This document shows, in pieces, positions 1 through 12,245 of a DNA stretch of 64,000 nt. The stretch covers positions 868,001-932,000 of the forward strand of contig OZ038453.1 of assembly GCA_964036195.1 (NCBI GenBank). The letters run 5' to 3'. The translations under genes were made by a program, and so were the position numbers. The notes beneath the pieces were generated by a model that did no database searches, was not told the origin of the DNA, and saw only the letters and a program-made list of their open reading frames with translations. Position 1 is the stretch's first letter, and every line of letters begins with the position of its first letter. The stretch comes from Sphaerolaimus hirsutus (lineage: Eukaryota > Nematoda > Chromadorea > Monhysterida > Sphaerolaimidae).

Positions 1-1115
1 CAACTCAGATTTTTGATTATCTACTCACAGAACATTTCTAAATGCACATGCTGCAACATTTTTTTATGATTGGTTGACTAAAGTGTGAATTGACATGGAA
101 ACTAGTTTATTGCATGTCAGATAGTGTGTGTAGTAAAATTGTGCTATGCACACTAGTTGACAAATGAATTTGTTCTGAAATTCATGAGTTTACCACAATG
201 AATCATTTTTGAGTCAATTAAAAGTACTACTCAACATTTCAGTAAACTCAAATGTGCCCAAACAGATTTATCAGCTTTGGAAATTTTGTTTAACACTTGG
301 GTGCATAACACAATGGTTGCGTGTGAAAATTTTATAAATTTTTGTAATCCCTCAAAGATACGGAAAGACCTTCAATGGTTTACTCATGCTTTAGAAGCAT
401 GCAAAATTGCAGATTTGTAGCAGCAATTGCTAAACTCCTAATAAAAACTTTTTTAAATTTTTTTTTGCAATTTATGACATATCATTTTCATGTACAAAGT
501 AAGAATTTTGCATTGGCTTTTTGAAGTCCAATGCTTGAATAAAGTATAAAATTACAGTGTCATATTTGAATTGTACCCCATGCCTATTTGATATATTGAC
601 ATTGATATATTGATGGACAGACATCATTTGAGTGTGGAATAAATCATTTTTTATCTTGGTCCACAGTAGTTGACATGACAGATTCCTCATTCTGGTCAAC
701 TCAAATGCATTCAAAGCTGACTTGTCAGTTTCATAATTTTCAACTGTAAACTACCGAAACAGAAAATTTCAGCGATATTTTCACTGTAACATAACCATGT
801 GTTTATCAATAGTTTATCATCTGTAGATTTCAAATTTAGTCATTTTAGGGCAATAAAACTGCCTACCTAGTTGAAAATATATTGGCTTAGTGTCTTGTTT
901 GGTTGGCATGGATTTTTTTAATGGCATATATTTTGCTTTTTCATTGGGATACGATTTGTTTTTTTATGTTCTTTATTAGTTATTGGTGTCTAGTTTTTTG
1001 GTATAATGATTGTTGACCATAACTTTTAATTTCACTTGTACAAAAAATGTAATTACATTGGCGAAATGCAACTGCACTTATTCAACATCGAATGTTTTTT
1101 TGCCAAAAATGTCCA
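1..1115. other. AT-rich stretch, nothing recognised
   Basis: No gene or bounded element is seen. Around 665-740 a GTTGAC/GTCAAC-bearing segment resembles 12105-12180, so part of this is diverged repeat. The short open frame at 472-714 on the minus strand lies in AT-rich sequence and has no recognisable motif. Confidence 0.5.
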
Positions 1116-1215
1116 CCGTATTTTCTCGAAATACACCCCCCCTCGAAATACCCCCCCCCCTCTCGAGACCATTATGAAACAATCACCCCCCGGGGGGTAT
1201 TTCGAGGAAATACGG
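1116..1215. mobile_element. F1 mini-element (MITE-like)
   Basis: About 100 bp with inverted termini CCGTATTTTCTCGAAATAC and the matching reverse complement, enclosing C-runs and the F1 core ATGAAACAATCACCCC. The right flank is TA and the left is CA, so the target duplication has decayed by one base. It is the shortened form of the roughly 440-bp F1 at 12246-12680. Confidence 0.75.
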
Positions 1216-2207
1216 TATGTATTATTGCACATGCTATTACTGATTGATAAATGGATAATCAATGAATAACAAAAAATAAGAATAGCAACTATATGTACTT
1301 TTATTTTTGGTTATAAAAGTATCCAGAGAAGGTCCAATAACCGAATTTTTCAAGTGAAGAGAAGTGTCAAAAATGAGGAAATGTTAAAATATCACATTAG
1401 GTCACAATTTTTTCAATTTATAGACTTTGATTATTGTTTTCAAGAAAAGAAAAGTGACAATAAAACTTTAAACGGTTAGAGAAATTGAAATCAGACAGAA
1501 ATAAAAATGGTAAATGTTTATTTAGGTACCACTTTTGTTGTCACTTTCTAAATTTCGATCACTGTTTGATTGAGAAAATCCCCAAAAACATGAAATAGTC
1601 CAAAAAAATAGTAGAGATCTTCGAAATTAAATTTATTTTTCACATCAATCACACGTAAAATATCCCTTTTAAACATTTATTTCAACCCCATCCTGGCTGG
1701 CTTCCAGCGCCTATCGAACGCCATTTCTGCGCCATTTCCACTCCTTTTTCCATGGCGCCGCGCGCCGACGTAGCGCCACTGCATTACGTTTCCAACTGCG
1801 CTACAGAGTACTGCACCTTGGTTGGAAGGGGGGGGGGTATTTTGTTGGCATATTGCCAAGTGTATTTTTGCGCCAAAGATCGGATGTCAACTTGTTTCGG
1901 TGTCAACTTTATTTTAGGTCGCGGGACAATTTCCCTGTTCACGTGCAAAATTTTAAGGAAACCAGCCGGCACGGTTGATATCGGGTGTCCTTATTATGTT
2001 TTTTTCTTTATGAGAAAGTGTATAAGTATCCTCCTCGCGGGTTATCGGCTCAGACATGAGTAAGTTTGGACGCATACTGTATTCCACTTATGACTTAAAA
2101 AACATTTAACACTTCTTGTCACTTTTCGCTTGCGGAATTGACCTTGAAAGTGGTCATTCTTACTTCTCACTTCTAAACTTACTTTCAATATTTTACTTCT
2201 AAATTTA
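1216..2207. other. Unassigned AT-rich DNA with a diverged GTTGAC-type repeat
   Basis: Mostly unrecognised. 1880-1990 (GGATGTCAACTTG, GGTGTCAACTTTATTTTAGG, CGCGGGACAATTT) is a diverged relative of the element at 17844-18134. The 103-codon frame at 1752-2063 overlaps that repeat and is not credible as a gene. Confidence 0.45.
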
Positions 2208-2350
2208 CCTCATTTTCTCGAAAAAGCCCCATGGGGTCATGGTGCGAATTTTGAGGGGTTTTCGAGGGTATTCACAACTCATTTTTAGTGAGGGTTAATG
2301 GGGGGTTATTTTTTCATAGTGCTGAGCGGGGCTATTTCGAGGAAATCTCG
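2208..2350. mobile_element. Diverged F1 remnant
   Basis: Degenerate F1 termini (TCATTTTCTCGAAAAAGCCCC on the left, GGGGCTATTTCGAGGAAATC on the right) enclose GGGG-rich sequence and the core CATAGTG. The surrounding DNA is rich in ACTTCTAAA and TCACTTCT words, like the subterminal parts of the element at 11791-12054. Confidence 0.55.
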
Positions 2351-2409
2351 TACTTTTGAACATTTTAGTTATTACTTATAAATTGGTTTTTCACTTCTCC
2401 ACTTGCTTA

Positions 2410-2817
2410 CTCTAAATCCTCGAATAAGACCCCAAGGGAGTTATTTTTTCCTCAGACGTTTTAGAGGGGGGAGTTTTTCGAGGGGGGGGGGAGTTATTTT
2501 TTCCTCGGACGTTTTAGAGGGGGGAGTTATTCGAGGGGGGGAGTTATTTTTTCCTCAGAAACTTGGACTTAATTCATCGTATCGATGCAGTCTGTAAACA
2601 CATGTAATTCAGGTATTTATCTGTCTAACAGCAACAAAATGATGTGTATACACTGCATACATATCATCTATCTGCTGTAGGCTTATATTCTTTTGTATTT
2701 TTGTATTGTATCGTTTTCATCCAGATGGGAATTTATTCAAGGGGGGGAGTAATTTTTTCCTCACCTCGCTAACAGGGGGAGATATTCAAGGGGGGGGTCT
2801 TATTCGAGGATTCGCGG
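2410..2817. mobile_element. F2 element (TA-flanked MITE-like)
   Basis: About 408 bp. The left end has TAAATCCTCGAATAAGACCCC and the right end has TCTTATTCGAGGATTCGCGG, flanked by TA. The modules GGGGGGAGTTATTTTTTCCTC and TTCGAGGGGGG repeat at least four times inside both ends. Noncoding. Confidence 0.75.
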
Positions 2818-3250
2818 TAATTGGTACCCGAACACAAAAAAAGTTGCAAAAAGATGGATAAACAAATTAAAATTACCAGTCCTGATCGAAATTACACAGG
2901 GCAATTCCATGGGAAGTTTTAATTTTCTGTAGTCGCCCTTCGTCCATGAAGCGGCATGAATGCATTGCGATGCGAAAATTGTGAAAATTGCCATAATTTT
3001 GATAGATTTTGACAATGATTTGGATCTGTGCTGCATTGTTTTCGAGTACCTATTTTTGTTTTAAATATTTATCTCTTTTGGCCAAGTTATTTTTATCTGA
3101 AATGGGAGTTTTGAAGTCTCAAGGCACTTTCTGTTTCATTGCGTTACGCACATTAGTTGACAGCGGGTGTCAACTGTTTTCGATGTCAATTCAAATTTTT
3201 GTGGCATGTGAACTTGAACCATGTTCTGGACGGACTAAACCGTCAACATA

Positions 3251-4711
3251 AACACCTTCCCGATCAAGTCCGGCCCCCCATTTTTTATTTTACTTCTGAC
3301 ATCCTATCTCCAGTTCTAGGACGCGCCAGAAGCTGAAACTTGGGGTAGATATTGGCGCAATCCCCCTCTACTTCGCTTGAATTGGAGGGGTCGCGGCGAC
3401 CCCCTACAGCGTGGGTCACCCTAAGTGCAAAAAAATTTCGTGGCTTTTTTAGTGTCCCACACAGGTCCGGCCCCCACTGATTTCTTACACTGCGGGTGCC
3501 GTACCTCCAGCTGTGGGAGGGATATCAATCTAAAATTTTGGGGATGTGTCGCCAACACCCCTCCCCTACTTTACACTGGCCAGGCGGTTTTTGGCAACTC
3601 ACCACAGTGTGGGGTGAGTTGCCAAAAACCGCCTGGCCAGTGTAAAGTAGGGGAGGGGTGTTGGCGACACATGAGATTGTAAATTGTAGATTTTTACCCC
3701 TCCCACAGCTGGAGGTACGGCACCCGCAGTGCAAGAAGTCAGTGGGGGCCGGACCTGTGTGGGACACTAAAAAGCCACGAAATTTTTTGCACTTAGGGTC
3801 CAGTGGCTGACGAAAACTCACTTTTTACAACTTTCTTATTAGACACTTGAACTGCTGGTTTACAATAATTTTTAGGGGAGAGTTCAAGGTTTCAAGTTGT
3901 GTAAAAAACCTTACCTCCACAATGCCTTCATAAGAAAATTTGCTTGGGGTGAATCTTGAATTGAAAACATGACATCATTGCAGGTACAAAAATAAGTAAA
4001 ATTTACAATTTTAACCTTTCCCCAAGCAAATTTTCTTATGAAGGCTTTTTGGAGCTAAGGTTTTTTACACAACTTAAAACCCTTAACCCTCCTCTATAAA
4101 ATATTGTAAACCAACAGTTCAAGTGTCTAATAAAAAAGTTGTAAAAAGTGATTTTTTGTCAGCCATTTTAGGAGATTGGTTCATGTTTTCGGTGGGATAA
4201 GATATTTATAGAGGACATTTAATGCTTATTTGACATTATCAATCACTTTAGTGTTAAAACAACACAAAAGTGTTTATTTTGTTAAATTAAATTGGCTGCT
4301 GGACCTGTCCGGGACCGTAATGTTTTGATAAATTTTGAATGCTGCACCCCACACTGTGGTGAGTTGCCAAAAACCGCCTGGCCAGTGTATAGTAGGGGAT
4401 GGGTGTTGGCGACACATGAGATTGTAAATTGTAGATTTTTACCCCTCCCACAGCTGGAGGTACGGCACCCGCAGTGCAAGAAGTCAGTGGGGGCCGGACC
4501 TGTGTGGGACACTAAAAAGCCACGAAATTTTTTGCACTTAGGGTGACCCACCCTGTAGGGGGTCGCCGCGACACCTCCAATTCATGCGAAGTAGAGGGGG
4601 GTTGCGCCAATATCCACCCCAAGTTTCAGCTTCTGGTGCGTCCTAGAACTGGAGATAGGACGTCAGAAGTAAAATGAAAAATGGGGGGCCGGACTTGATC
4701 GGGAAGGTGTT
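3251..4711. mobile_element. N1 giant nested palindrome, TA-flanked
   Basis: 1461 bp with inverted termini AACACCTTCCCGATCAAG/CTTGATCGGGAAGGTGTT, preceded by TA (3249-3250) and followed by TA (4712-4713). Inside are further palindromes: arms around 3430-3600 against 3605-3790, and 3810-3960 against 4020-4170. A third copy of one arm lies at 4340-4550. Open frames on both strands translate the same palindromic words and are artefacts. The second copy, at 32544-34016, has a supported empty site. Superfamily not assigned; no transposase seen. Confidence 0.85.
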
Positions 4712-4827
4712 TATTTAAATCTGAATTGACGTGGAAATTAGTTGACACCTTGAAAACCAGTTGACAGGTGACACTCACTCAACCAAGTATGCGTAGCGCT
4801 ATTATCCACTATAAGATTCATCCATTA

Positions 4828-5235
4828 TGCTGCGTTTACAGCTCGGGCGTAAAATTAATTACAGGTGAATGGATAAAGATATGGCGTTGTAATTTCAGTC
4901 AGAGAAAGCGCACATGCACATGTTGCTTGTGTCCAAAGCTCATCAGTTTATTCAAATTGTACTAGAAGTTATGAATTTTGGCGCAAATTTTTTAAATTTT
5001 ACGCCCTAATTTTACGCCAGTTACAGCGCATAATTGGAACAATTGTGCTAAAATTCATAACTCCCAGTAAGATTAAAATAAACTCATGAGCTTTGGACAC
5101 AAGAAACGTCTGCATCTAAGCTTTCTTTGACTGCAATAACAATGTCGTATCTTTATCCATTCATCTGTAATTAATTTTACGCCCAGAATCAATTTTACGC
5201 CCGGTCAATTTTACGCCCGAGCTGTAATCGCAGCA
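4828..5235. mobile_element. Harbinger-like MITE (TTA duplication)
   Basis: 408 bp, termini TGCTGCGTTTACAGCTCGGG and reverse complement (GCTGTAATCGCAGCA), flanked by TTA at 4825-4827 and 5236-5238. The right end holds three direct copies of AATTTTACGCCC (about 5172-5218), while the left end has one. TTA/TAA target choice is characteristic of PIF/Harbinger. Noncoding. Confidence 0.75.
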
Positions 5236-6025
5236 TTAAAGCTAAGTATGTATCTATTAAGTACACAATTAAATACCTACCTATTTACTTTGACAGCGCG
5301 TTGATGCGGTAAAAATGCCTAAAAATATTCTTTTTGTAGAAGATGTTTTTTCGTATTTTATAACCTGTGCTCGTTAAAAAATATTTTTGTTAACATGATT
5401 CACAAGTACACTTTACAGGTTTCCTAGGAATTTGACACTCGCGGGTGTTCAATTCAATTGAGGCGTCTAATTCTAAGTCGACAAGTCCACAAAATGCGAT
5501 TATCAGTAAATCGCATTTTAAGCTTCCTATCCAATTTCAGATCCGTGGTGCGAGTCCAATTTGGCTCTCTCATGCTTTCCATTAAGTTCCATATGTTGAC
5601 AATAAAGTGTCAAATTTTCAGCCCCTGCTCTCAACCTTTATGTGAAAAATAGGGTGTCCATAAATTTCCATTTGGACAGAGCGAAACTGTTTCGGGGAGG
5701 GAAATGGACTTGTCGACTTCTTGCACGCGAGAACGTTTTTGTTCCCGGTGACGACGAGGCTGCCTTATCGGAAATTTATGAATCCAGGTATTCTTCCCTC
5801 CATGGACATCTTACCTTCGGAAGATATGATGTCTGCGGGGACATCATATCTCCGCGGTCATCATACCTTCAACATTTTCGACATACGAAGGTATAATGTC
5901 CGCGGTATAAACACTAGTAAAATGCATATATCGCATTTAGTATCGTAGTAGAGGCTAATCGATTGATTGGAGCGCGCATATGTGCGCCTGTCTATGCTTT
6001 TGCAACGAATGAGTCCAGTTATGAG

Positions 6026-7182
6026 CAACGATGGGTAAGTTCTCCAAAAAAAAACACTTTCTGTGTTTTGAGTTTTTCAAAAATGAATACCTGTGTTTTG
6101 AGTTTTTTTTTCTCGGAAAAAACTTGAGTAACTCTGTTTTTATTTCTGTGTTTTTTGTAAAAACTCGAGTTTTTTGAGTTTTTTACTAAAAAACTCAAGA
6201 TTTTCCAAAAAAATTATGATTTATGGCATTTCGATGTGGTCACAGTGGTTTTCTTATAAAATATTGGTTTTGCTCATGTTTTAGCACCACATAACATCTG
6301 TGTATTCATTCAAGTGTCGAAAAAGTCCATAAAAATGTCCAGAATGAGGACATCCACATCACAACACCAGCATCAACAAAATGCCCAGGAATGACAATTT
6401 ACGCAGTACTCCAAAATTCTTCAATGGATGTGCACTGTATGGAAAGCTACAAAATTGATTTTAACTACAACTACTGTATTACCTTGAAATGGGGGTTTAT
6501 GATTTCACCAGCAAATTTTGACAGGGGGGCTTATTTGAGGGGGGGTTATTATTTTGTCAGAAAATTTCATAAGAATCATGGTAAATAGTAGGCATTTACA
6601 TACCCAAAACAGGTTATAAATGTACAAATAGGATATATTTGAAATAAATGTGTAGATAGCTGCACAATGTAGTACAGTCTATGTGTAGCTGAGATTCAAA
6701 TTAGCAGTAATAAATACACCATATACATTGAATAATACATGTACATCATCCCAGAGGAAGGTATTTGGAGGGGCTTATTATTTTGCCATTCCATTTTGAA
6801 AGGGGGTTAATTCGAGGTCATATGGTATACTGAAACATGTTGAAACTTAAATTGTCAATTCCACCAGGATATGTGCAATTGTGCATGCCATCTTAAATTT
6901 CTTCTTTGTTCCATAATAAAATATGAATACATATACTATACATGCATATCTTATCTTGTTGAATTAGTTTAGCTGAATTCATGAGAATTCAACCACTTCG
7001 CCGAAAAAACTCAAAAAACTCAAAAAACTTTTCTGTGTTTCCGTGTTTCTGTGTTCTCCAAAAAAAACTCATTTGAGTTTTGAGTTTTTCAAAATTTGTG
7101 AGTTTCCGTGTTTCTGTGTAAAACAAAAACACAGAAACTCAATGAGTTTCTGTGTTCAATTTCTGTGTTCTTTCCATCGTTG
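6026..7182. mobile_element. H4 hAT-like element (keyword ACTCAAAA/TTTTGAGT)
   Basis: 1157 bp with termini CAACGATGG/CCATCGTTG and a perfect 8-bp target duplication GTTATGAG at 6018-6025 and 7183-7190. Both subterminal zones (6040-6210 and 7000-7170) are tiled with TTTTGAGTTTTT, CTGTGTTT and their complements. An F5 element is nested inside. The 8-bp duplication fits the hAT superfamily. No transposase. Confidence 0.88.
6474..6825. mobile_element. F5 element nested in H4
   Basis: About 352 bp flanked by TA, with degenerate termini (CTGTATTACCTTGAAATGGG on the left, TTAATTCGAGGTCATATGG on the right) and internal G-runs. Its interior resembles the F5 copy at 43693-44089. Confidence 0.7.
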
Positions 7183-8072
7183 GTTATGAGAACTGGCCAT
7201 CTTGGATTTTTGAAGGGGTCAATGGCGTGTGCAGAAAAATACGTCTGCGCGTGAATTATATCGAATTCGCGTGCAGACGTATATAAATACAAATATGTAT
7301 ATAAACTTCACCACAAATTCTCTTCTCCACATGAGTAAATTTTCTGGGTGTTTTTCAAAATCGCATTTAACCACATAACATTCTAGCTTTTTAAGCATAT
7401 GTATAAATCCGGGAAAGTAATCTAACCTGACATTTTGAATGTTTGCACCCTGACATTTTGAATGTTCTATACCAAAATAAATAATCTATAGACCATTTTC
7501 GTATTTACTTTTACTGTGATTTACTTATAGACTATACTTTTACTTTTAGATAAGTCTGCACGCGTATTACATAATTCACGTGGCGGACGTATTTTTCCGC
7601 ACACGCGGACTTTATGGACTTGTTGTCTTTTAGAAATCGGTGTCCATAGTGGACTTATTCCCAAATAAATGCTTTTTTCCCAAATAAATGTGCTGGGGAA
7701 GGTGGAATTGTCGACTTTTAGCCCAAAGCTCAATTCAACTTTTTCTCAAAAATGTCAAGTTTGACACTATCGTATAGGGGCATGTGAGGTAAAACAATTT
7801 ATGGAAAAAAATAAAATATGTTCCGGAGTAGCCCCAGATGACGTTTCCGGGCCTAACTCAAAATTATCATATTATAGACTTGTCGACTTTTAGAATTGGA
7901 CACCTCAAATCAATTAATTGGCTCAGACAACTGCAAGCAAGTATAATACAAAATAACACCTGTTTTAATTAAAATTACTCATATTGCGTGCGGTCTTATA
8001 TTTATATCATACCTGTTCTAGGGCATTGGGGCCGTTAAGCAACCCTTAATTGGTCCCAAGTGAAAATGAATA

Positions 8073-8612
8073 CCGTAAATCCTCGAATAAGTCCCCGGGG
8101 GAGTTATTTTTTCCTCAGAATTTTTTGAGGGGGGACTTATTCGAGGGGGGGAGTTATTTCTTCGTCGGAATGGGCCCACACACGCTAGTTGACATCGACA
8201 CCAAATGTCAACTGGTTCCGATCCCAATTCAAAGCTTGCGTTTCAACGACGTTCGTCGGCTCGTCAGCAAGCTTTGAATCGGTATCGGAACCAGTTGACA
8301 TTTAGTGTCGATGTCAACTAGCGTGTGGGGGGGCAATATTGCGTACAATACTTGATCAGTATATCATTGAATGGGGTTAAGTAGGCTGCATAAACGTGTG
8401 AGCCAGAATAGAAATCCCGTAATTCATGCAATAATATCAATGCTAGTGTGCATAAACGGCAAAATAATGAATGATTTTAATGATCATATACATACATACG
8501 TTTTTTATACGTGGACTTTGTTCCCACCCATAAAAGAGGGGGGAGTTATTTTTTCCTCAGTCAGTTTACAGGGGGAGTTATTCGAGGGGGGGACTTATTC
8601 GAGGATTTACGG
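8073..8612. mobile_element. F2 element interrupted by a GTTGAC palindrome
   Basis: Left end CCGTAAATCCTCGAATAAGT after TA, right end TTATTCGAGGATTTACGG before TA. The palindrome at 8175-8332 lies within it. A partial extra F2 tail (TTATTCAAGGGGGGG) is at about 8672-8705. Its inner segment (8480-8540) matches, inverted, 42595-42660. Confidence 0.8.
8175..8332. repeat. Near-perfect GTTGAC palindrome nested in F2
   Basis: About 158 bp. The left arm starts CCCACACACGCTAGTTGACA and the right arm ends TGTCAACTAGCGTGTGGGGG, with matching AACCAGTTGACATTT and CAAAGCTTG words inside. It would fold into one long hairpin with a short loop near 8250. The terminal word CACACGCTAGTTGACA recurs at 13443, 28541, 48888 and 61047. 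Confidence 0.85.
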
Positions 8613-8958
8613 TATTTCTGAAACCGGGGGTGTTATTTCACTAAAATACGCAATCAATTGATTAATAGTAAACGGGATGTTATTCAAGGGGGGGACTTAT
8701 TCGAGCTTTTTGTTTGCTCTTTGTAGCAGATTCAACACTCAGCCATGACAAAATGAAAGGGAATTTTTATAGGTGGTTTTCTTCATAAATACCCCAAAAT
8801 GATGATGTGCGTGTCTAAAAGTTGACAGAAGTGAACAAAAAAACCCCACATGCAATGTTGAAGTTGAAGATCGCAAACAAAAAGGAGGGAACATTTAGAA
8901 ATTCAATTGAACTGAAAAATGTGTAATTGTGTGAATTTATCTGCTACTGAGACTCGGC

Positions 8959-10731
8959 TAGTGATGTAAAGGCACCGGGGCACCGGTGCTGGGTAGGGTG
9001 TCAAATTTCCGTTTCTGTTTTCCGTTCCCGCCTTTCCGTAAGAAAATTTTTTACCTTTCCGTTTTCCGGCAGCCGAAAAATTTTTACCTTTCCGTTTTCG
9101 GCTTTCCGGTAGCTGAAATTTTTTTACCTTTCCGTTTCCGTTTTTTCCGGCCCATTTTTCCGTTTTCCGGCTGAATAATTTTTACCTTTCTGTTTCCATT
9201 TTTCCAGGCCATTTTTCCATTTTCTGGCTCGATTTTCAGTTTTCTGGCATTTTTCCATTGTTTTTCCAATCTGTATTTATCTTTTTCCACTATAGTGTTT
9301 TTAACTACCACGTTCGTCTGTCATTCGCAATTTTTATCTGTATCCAAATCTGTAAAAAACACAAAGTAATTTTGGACACATACTTTGCAGTCCGCTGAGT
9401 ATACTTCTTACTGTTCAGTTACATCAAAGTACACTTTTGCTAAATTCTTATTGTTGTTGTAGTGTATTTTTGCTACCTTTTGATGATTTTTTGTTGGTTC
9501 AGTTAAGCTTGAACTACAACTGAAGTTACTGGCATGATCCATAGTTGCAGAATGTACAGCTACCACAATCAAAGCCAAACAGGCAAACCGGCATGCAGGT
9601 TTTCCTTCTGCAAATTTGTCTATTACTGTGCAAATTTCACTTTATTTTTGCCGTTTCTGTGAAAATTTTGCTTTCCGTTTTCCATTTTCCGGCATTTCAT
9701 TCTTCCGTTTTCCAGCCAACAATTTTTTTTTTACCTTTCCGTTTTCCGCTGAGTGAAATTTTTTACCTTTCCGTTTTCCGTTTTCCGGCAGAAATTTTTT
9801 TTACCTTTCCGTTTTCCGTTTTCCGTAAAGTGAAAAAATTTTACCTTTCCGTTTTCCATAAAAAAAATTTTTTGACACCCTAGTGCTGGGCACCGAAGGG
9901 CACCAGCACCGGTGCTGGTGCGGTGCCCTTGCAATTTTCAGAGGTGCCCTGCCGGTGTCGGTGCCATTTTTTTCAGAATAGCACCGGTGCCGATGCGGTG
10001 TGGTGCCCTTTTTCGAGGGTGCCTTTAGGTGCTGGCACCGGCCAGAAAAAGTGGGGCACCGGGAAAGGCACCGGCAGGGTTGAAATGCGGTTAATTCCAG
10101 GACATGTGTGTTCATTTGAAAAGTGACCCAATCTATTTCATGTTGAACACATACTCACGGCCACTCTTTCATTGTTATTCTTTTGACAAACATAAAAAAA
10201 ACTAGCGATTTAAAACAAAATGAGGAGTTGGATAATAATAAAATCGATGTGTCAGAAAGAATCAATATTGTAAAAATCAAACAAGCGGCCTGGCGGCGCC
10301 TGCGAAAAGCGCATGGCGCTGGTGCTGGCGCCAAACAAAAAGCGCCACGACTCTTTTGGCGTCAAGTGCCATTTTGTTGTGCCACCATTGGTGCTCAGCG
10401 CCAATGCGGTTTGTGCCATTCTGCCCTGGTGCCATAGTTTTTGGCGCTGGGGGCGAGAAAAGCGCCAGGGCACTTTTGGCTCTTTTCACCGAAGTCCTGG
10501 CGGTTTGAATATCACTAAACAAAATTTTACCCGGTGCGGTGCCTTTCGGTGCTAGCACCGGCAGCCAGGGTGCCGGTGCCATTTTTTTCAGAATGGCACC
10601 GGTGCCGGTGCCGGTGCGGTGCGGTGCCATTTTTTGGCCGGTGCCCCAGGGTTTCAGGTGCCATTTCCACGCGATGGGAAAGGTGCCGGTGCGGTGCGGT
10701 GCCATTTATCCCGGTGCCTTTAACATCACTA
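8959..10731. mobile_element. H2 hAT-like element (keyword GGCACCGGTGCC), host of a nested H1
   Basis: 1773 bp with termini TAGTGATGTAAAGGCACCGG and CCGGTGCCTTTAACATCACT. The 8-bp duplication has one mismatch (GACTCGGC at 8951-8958, GACACGGC at 10732-10739). Subterminal zones 8970-8993, 9883-10075 and 10530-10715 are dense in GGTGCC/GGCACC. An internal block at about 10285-10510 uses GGCGCC instead, the keyword of H3. The overlapping open frames are translations of these words. Confidence 0.82.
8994..9882. mobile_element. H1 hAT-like element (keyword TTTTCCG) nested in H2
   Basis: 889 bp, termini TAGGGTGTCAAA/TTTTGACACCCTA, with perfect 8-bp target duplication GTGCTGGG (8986-8993 and 9883-9890). 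Both ends are tiled with TTTACCTTTCCGTTTTCCGG words. It is the inverted relative of 15666-17621: matching segments are at 9540-9620 and about 9225-9290, but there is no reverse-transcriptase fragment here. Confidence 0.93.
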
Positions 10732-10739
10732 GACACGGC

Positions 10740-11150
10740 TTTTTATCAATTCACGCGATCGAAAAAATGCTAATGATGTATTGTTATAAAAATTGGAGAA
10801 AAACGACTATCATTAATTCACTATTCAATGCAATTTCAGGCATCTACATCGGCACTGCACACACTATTTTACTAACACTAGTAAACTAAAAAATTGAGTG
10901 CCCAAAAATCTGCTCTGAGCTTATTTGAGTTTCATTTCGAGTTTACCTTTTTATCTACCATGTTAAGAGGTAAACTCAAAAGGTATGAGATTAAGAGATA
11001 AACTCAATATTTAATTCAAATACGTTCAACGTTATGACTATACTCGGCGGATTGCAAAGTATGTGCAGAATTCTACCATAGTTGAATGATTAAAATGTTG
11101 TGATAAATTTTGTAATAAATTTTTCCATTTAAAATAAAGAGATAATATTA
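10740..11150. other. Unassigned AT-rich DNA
   Basis: No gene is seen. 10930-11010 has repeated GAGTTTA/TAAACTC words. From about 11036 the sequence is a diverged duplicate of 12870-12960 (TATACTCGGC, GCAGAATTCTACCATA). Confidence 0.45.
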
Positions 11151-11603
11151 CCGTATTTCCTCGAAATACCCCCCCCCCTTCGAAATACCCTCCCCCCCTC
11201 GGTTGACCCCCCCCCTCTCGGGACCACTATGAAACAATCACCCCCCCTCGAAATACCCCCCTCCCCCAAATTGAGTGTAAAGGGAACGTACATGACAATA
11301 ACTGTAGTTTGAGTTCTGTGTACTGCAGAACACACGTTAAAACAATGTCGGTGTCAGTTAGAACAGTGTACATACCACCTACATACTAATATTAGTCTAC
11401 AGAACCTTATAAATGGCGGTTTTTGTTGCATTTTTCGACGTCTGCGTACGTTTCAGACGACAATTTCGTACTTGGTTTTCAAAAATTTTCTTGTGAAATA
11501 ATAACCCCCCCCCTCGAAATACCCCCCCCCACTCGTTTGACCCCCCCCCTCTCGGGACCACTATGAAACAATCACCCCCCGGGGGTATTTCGAGGAAATA
11601 CGG
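11151..11603. mobile_element. F1 element, full length
   Basis: 453 bp between TA and TA. Termini CCGTATTTCCTCGAAATACC and reverse complement, C-runs at both ends, and the F1 core ATGAAACAATCACCCC near the right end. The related segment at 12960-13010 lacks an insertion at this point, which supports a mobile unit. Confidence 0.85.
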
Positions 11604-11790
11604 TATGATCAAAAACCTTTACAATTTTTGGTTCATTTTTCAGTTGAGTTATGGTACGTTTGCATGCAAGTGTGATGTCTGCCGACCACACTCAATTCTC
11701 AGTTTACCTGTGTTATTAACTAGCGTGTGCAGTGCTACTGTTAGCATTGGCGCGCTGCCAGCTACTAGTTTATTGCTGCACCTGATAGAT
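11604..11790. other. Right part of a local diverged duplicate
   Basis: TTTGGTTCATTTTTCAG and the following GTTATGGTACG match 13005-13040. No gene is seen. Confidence 0.45.
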
Positions 11791-12054
11791 CTGGGGCCAG
11801 TTCCTCAAGTGGATAAGTTAAGAATTAAAACTTGAGAGTTGAGTAAAATAGCTAATGACAAGTTACTAGTTAAGAGTAAAGAGTTGAGTAAAACGACAAA
11901 TGACAAGTTACTAGTTAAGAGTTAAGAGTTGAGTAAAACGACAAATGATTTTACTCAACTCTTAACTTTCAACTTGACTCTTAACTTGTCATATATCATG
12001 TTACACAACTCTTTACTCTTTACTCTTCACTTCCACTTGCAGAACTGGCCCCTG
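11791..12054. mobile_element. Palindromic element with CAGGGGCCAG-type ends
   Basis: 264 bp, left terminus CTGGGGCCAGTTCCTCAAGT, right terminus ACTTGCAGAACTGGCCCCTG. The inside is tiled by AGTTAAGAG/CTCTTAAC and AGTAAAACGACAAATGA, including a direct duplication of about 56 bp (11840-11950). No target duplication is evident. The end word CAGGGGCCAG is shared with 50674-50954. Confidence 0.6.
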
Positions 12055-12245
12055 TTTTACACACATTTGAGTAAAAACAATGAATTGTTTTTTATCACCG
12101 ACGAACAGTAGTTGACGGACTCCTTTTTCCTGTCAACTCAAATTCTTTCACAGCTAATTTACCAGTTTCCTAAATTTGTGCGTGTGGGTGGGGGCATTGA
12201 TGCACTAAAAAATTAGCCAAATCAATGTTACAACAACACCATTTA
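12055..12245. other. Unassigned DNA
   Basis: Contains AGTAGTTGACGG and TGTCAACTCAAAT, a diverged copy of 660-740. No gene. Confidence 0.4.

Larger units (their letters stand above)
5458..7908. mobile_element. TTGAGGCGTC element, interrupted by an H4 insertion
   Basis: Termini TTGAGGCGTCTAATTCTAA and, reversed, TTGAGGTGTCCAATTCTAA, followed by GTCGACAAGTCCA words. It is the inverted relative of the 652-bp element at 34386-35037. The copy is split by the insertion at 6026-7182. GTCGAC-containing words recur throughout. No clear target duplication and no coding capacity. Confidence 0.65.

Noticed and set aside
3425-4551. Overlapping frames of 80-100 codons on both strands with the same peptides (for example containing GPAPTDFLHCGCR)
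   Set aside because: The DNA is a nested palindrome (N1), so both strands translate the same words. They recur at 32.7-33.8 kb for the same reason. No start context or known domain.
9545-10889. Frames rich in F-P-F-R-F or H-R-H-R words near 9-11 kb
   Set aside because: Translations of the TTTTCCG and GGCACC arrays in H1 and H2; low complexity and frame-independent.
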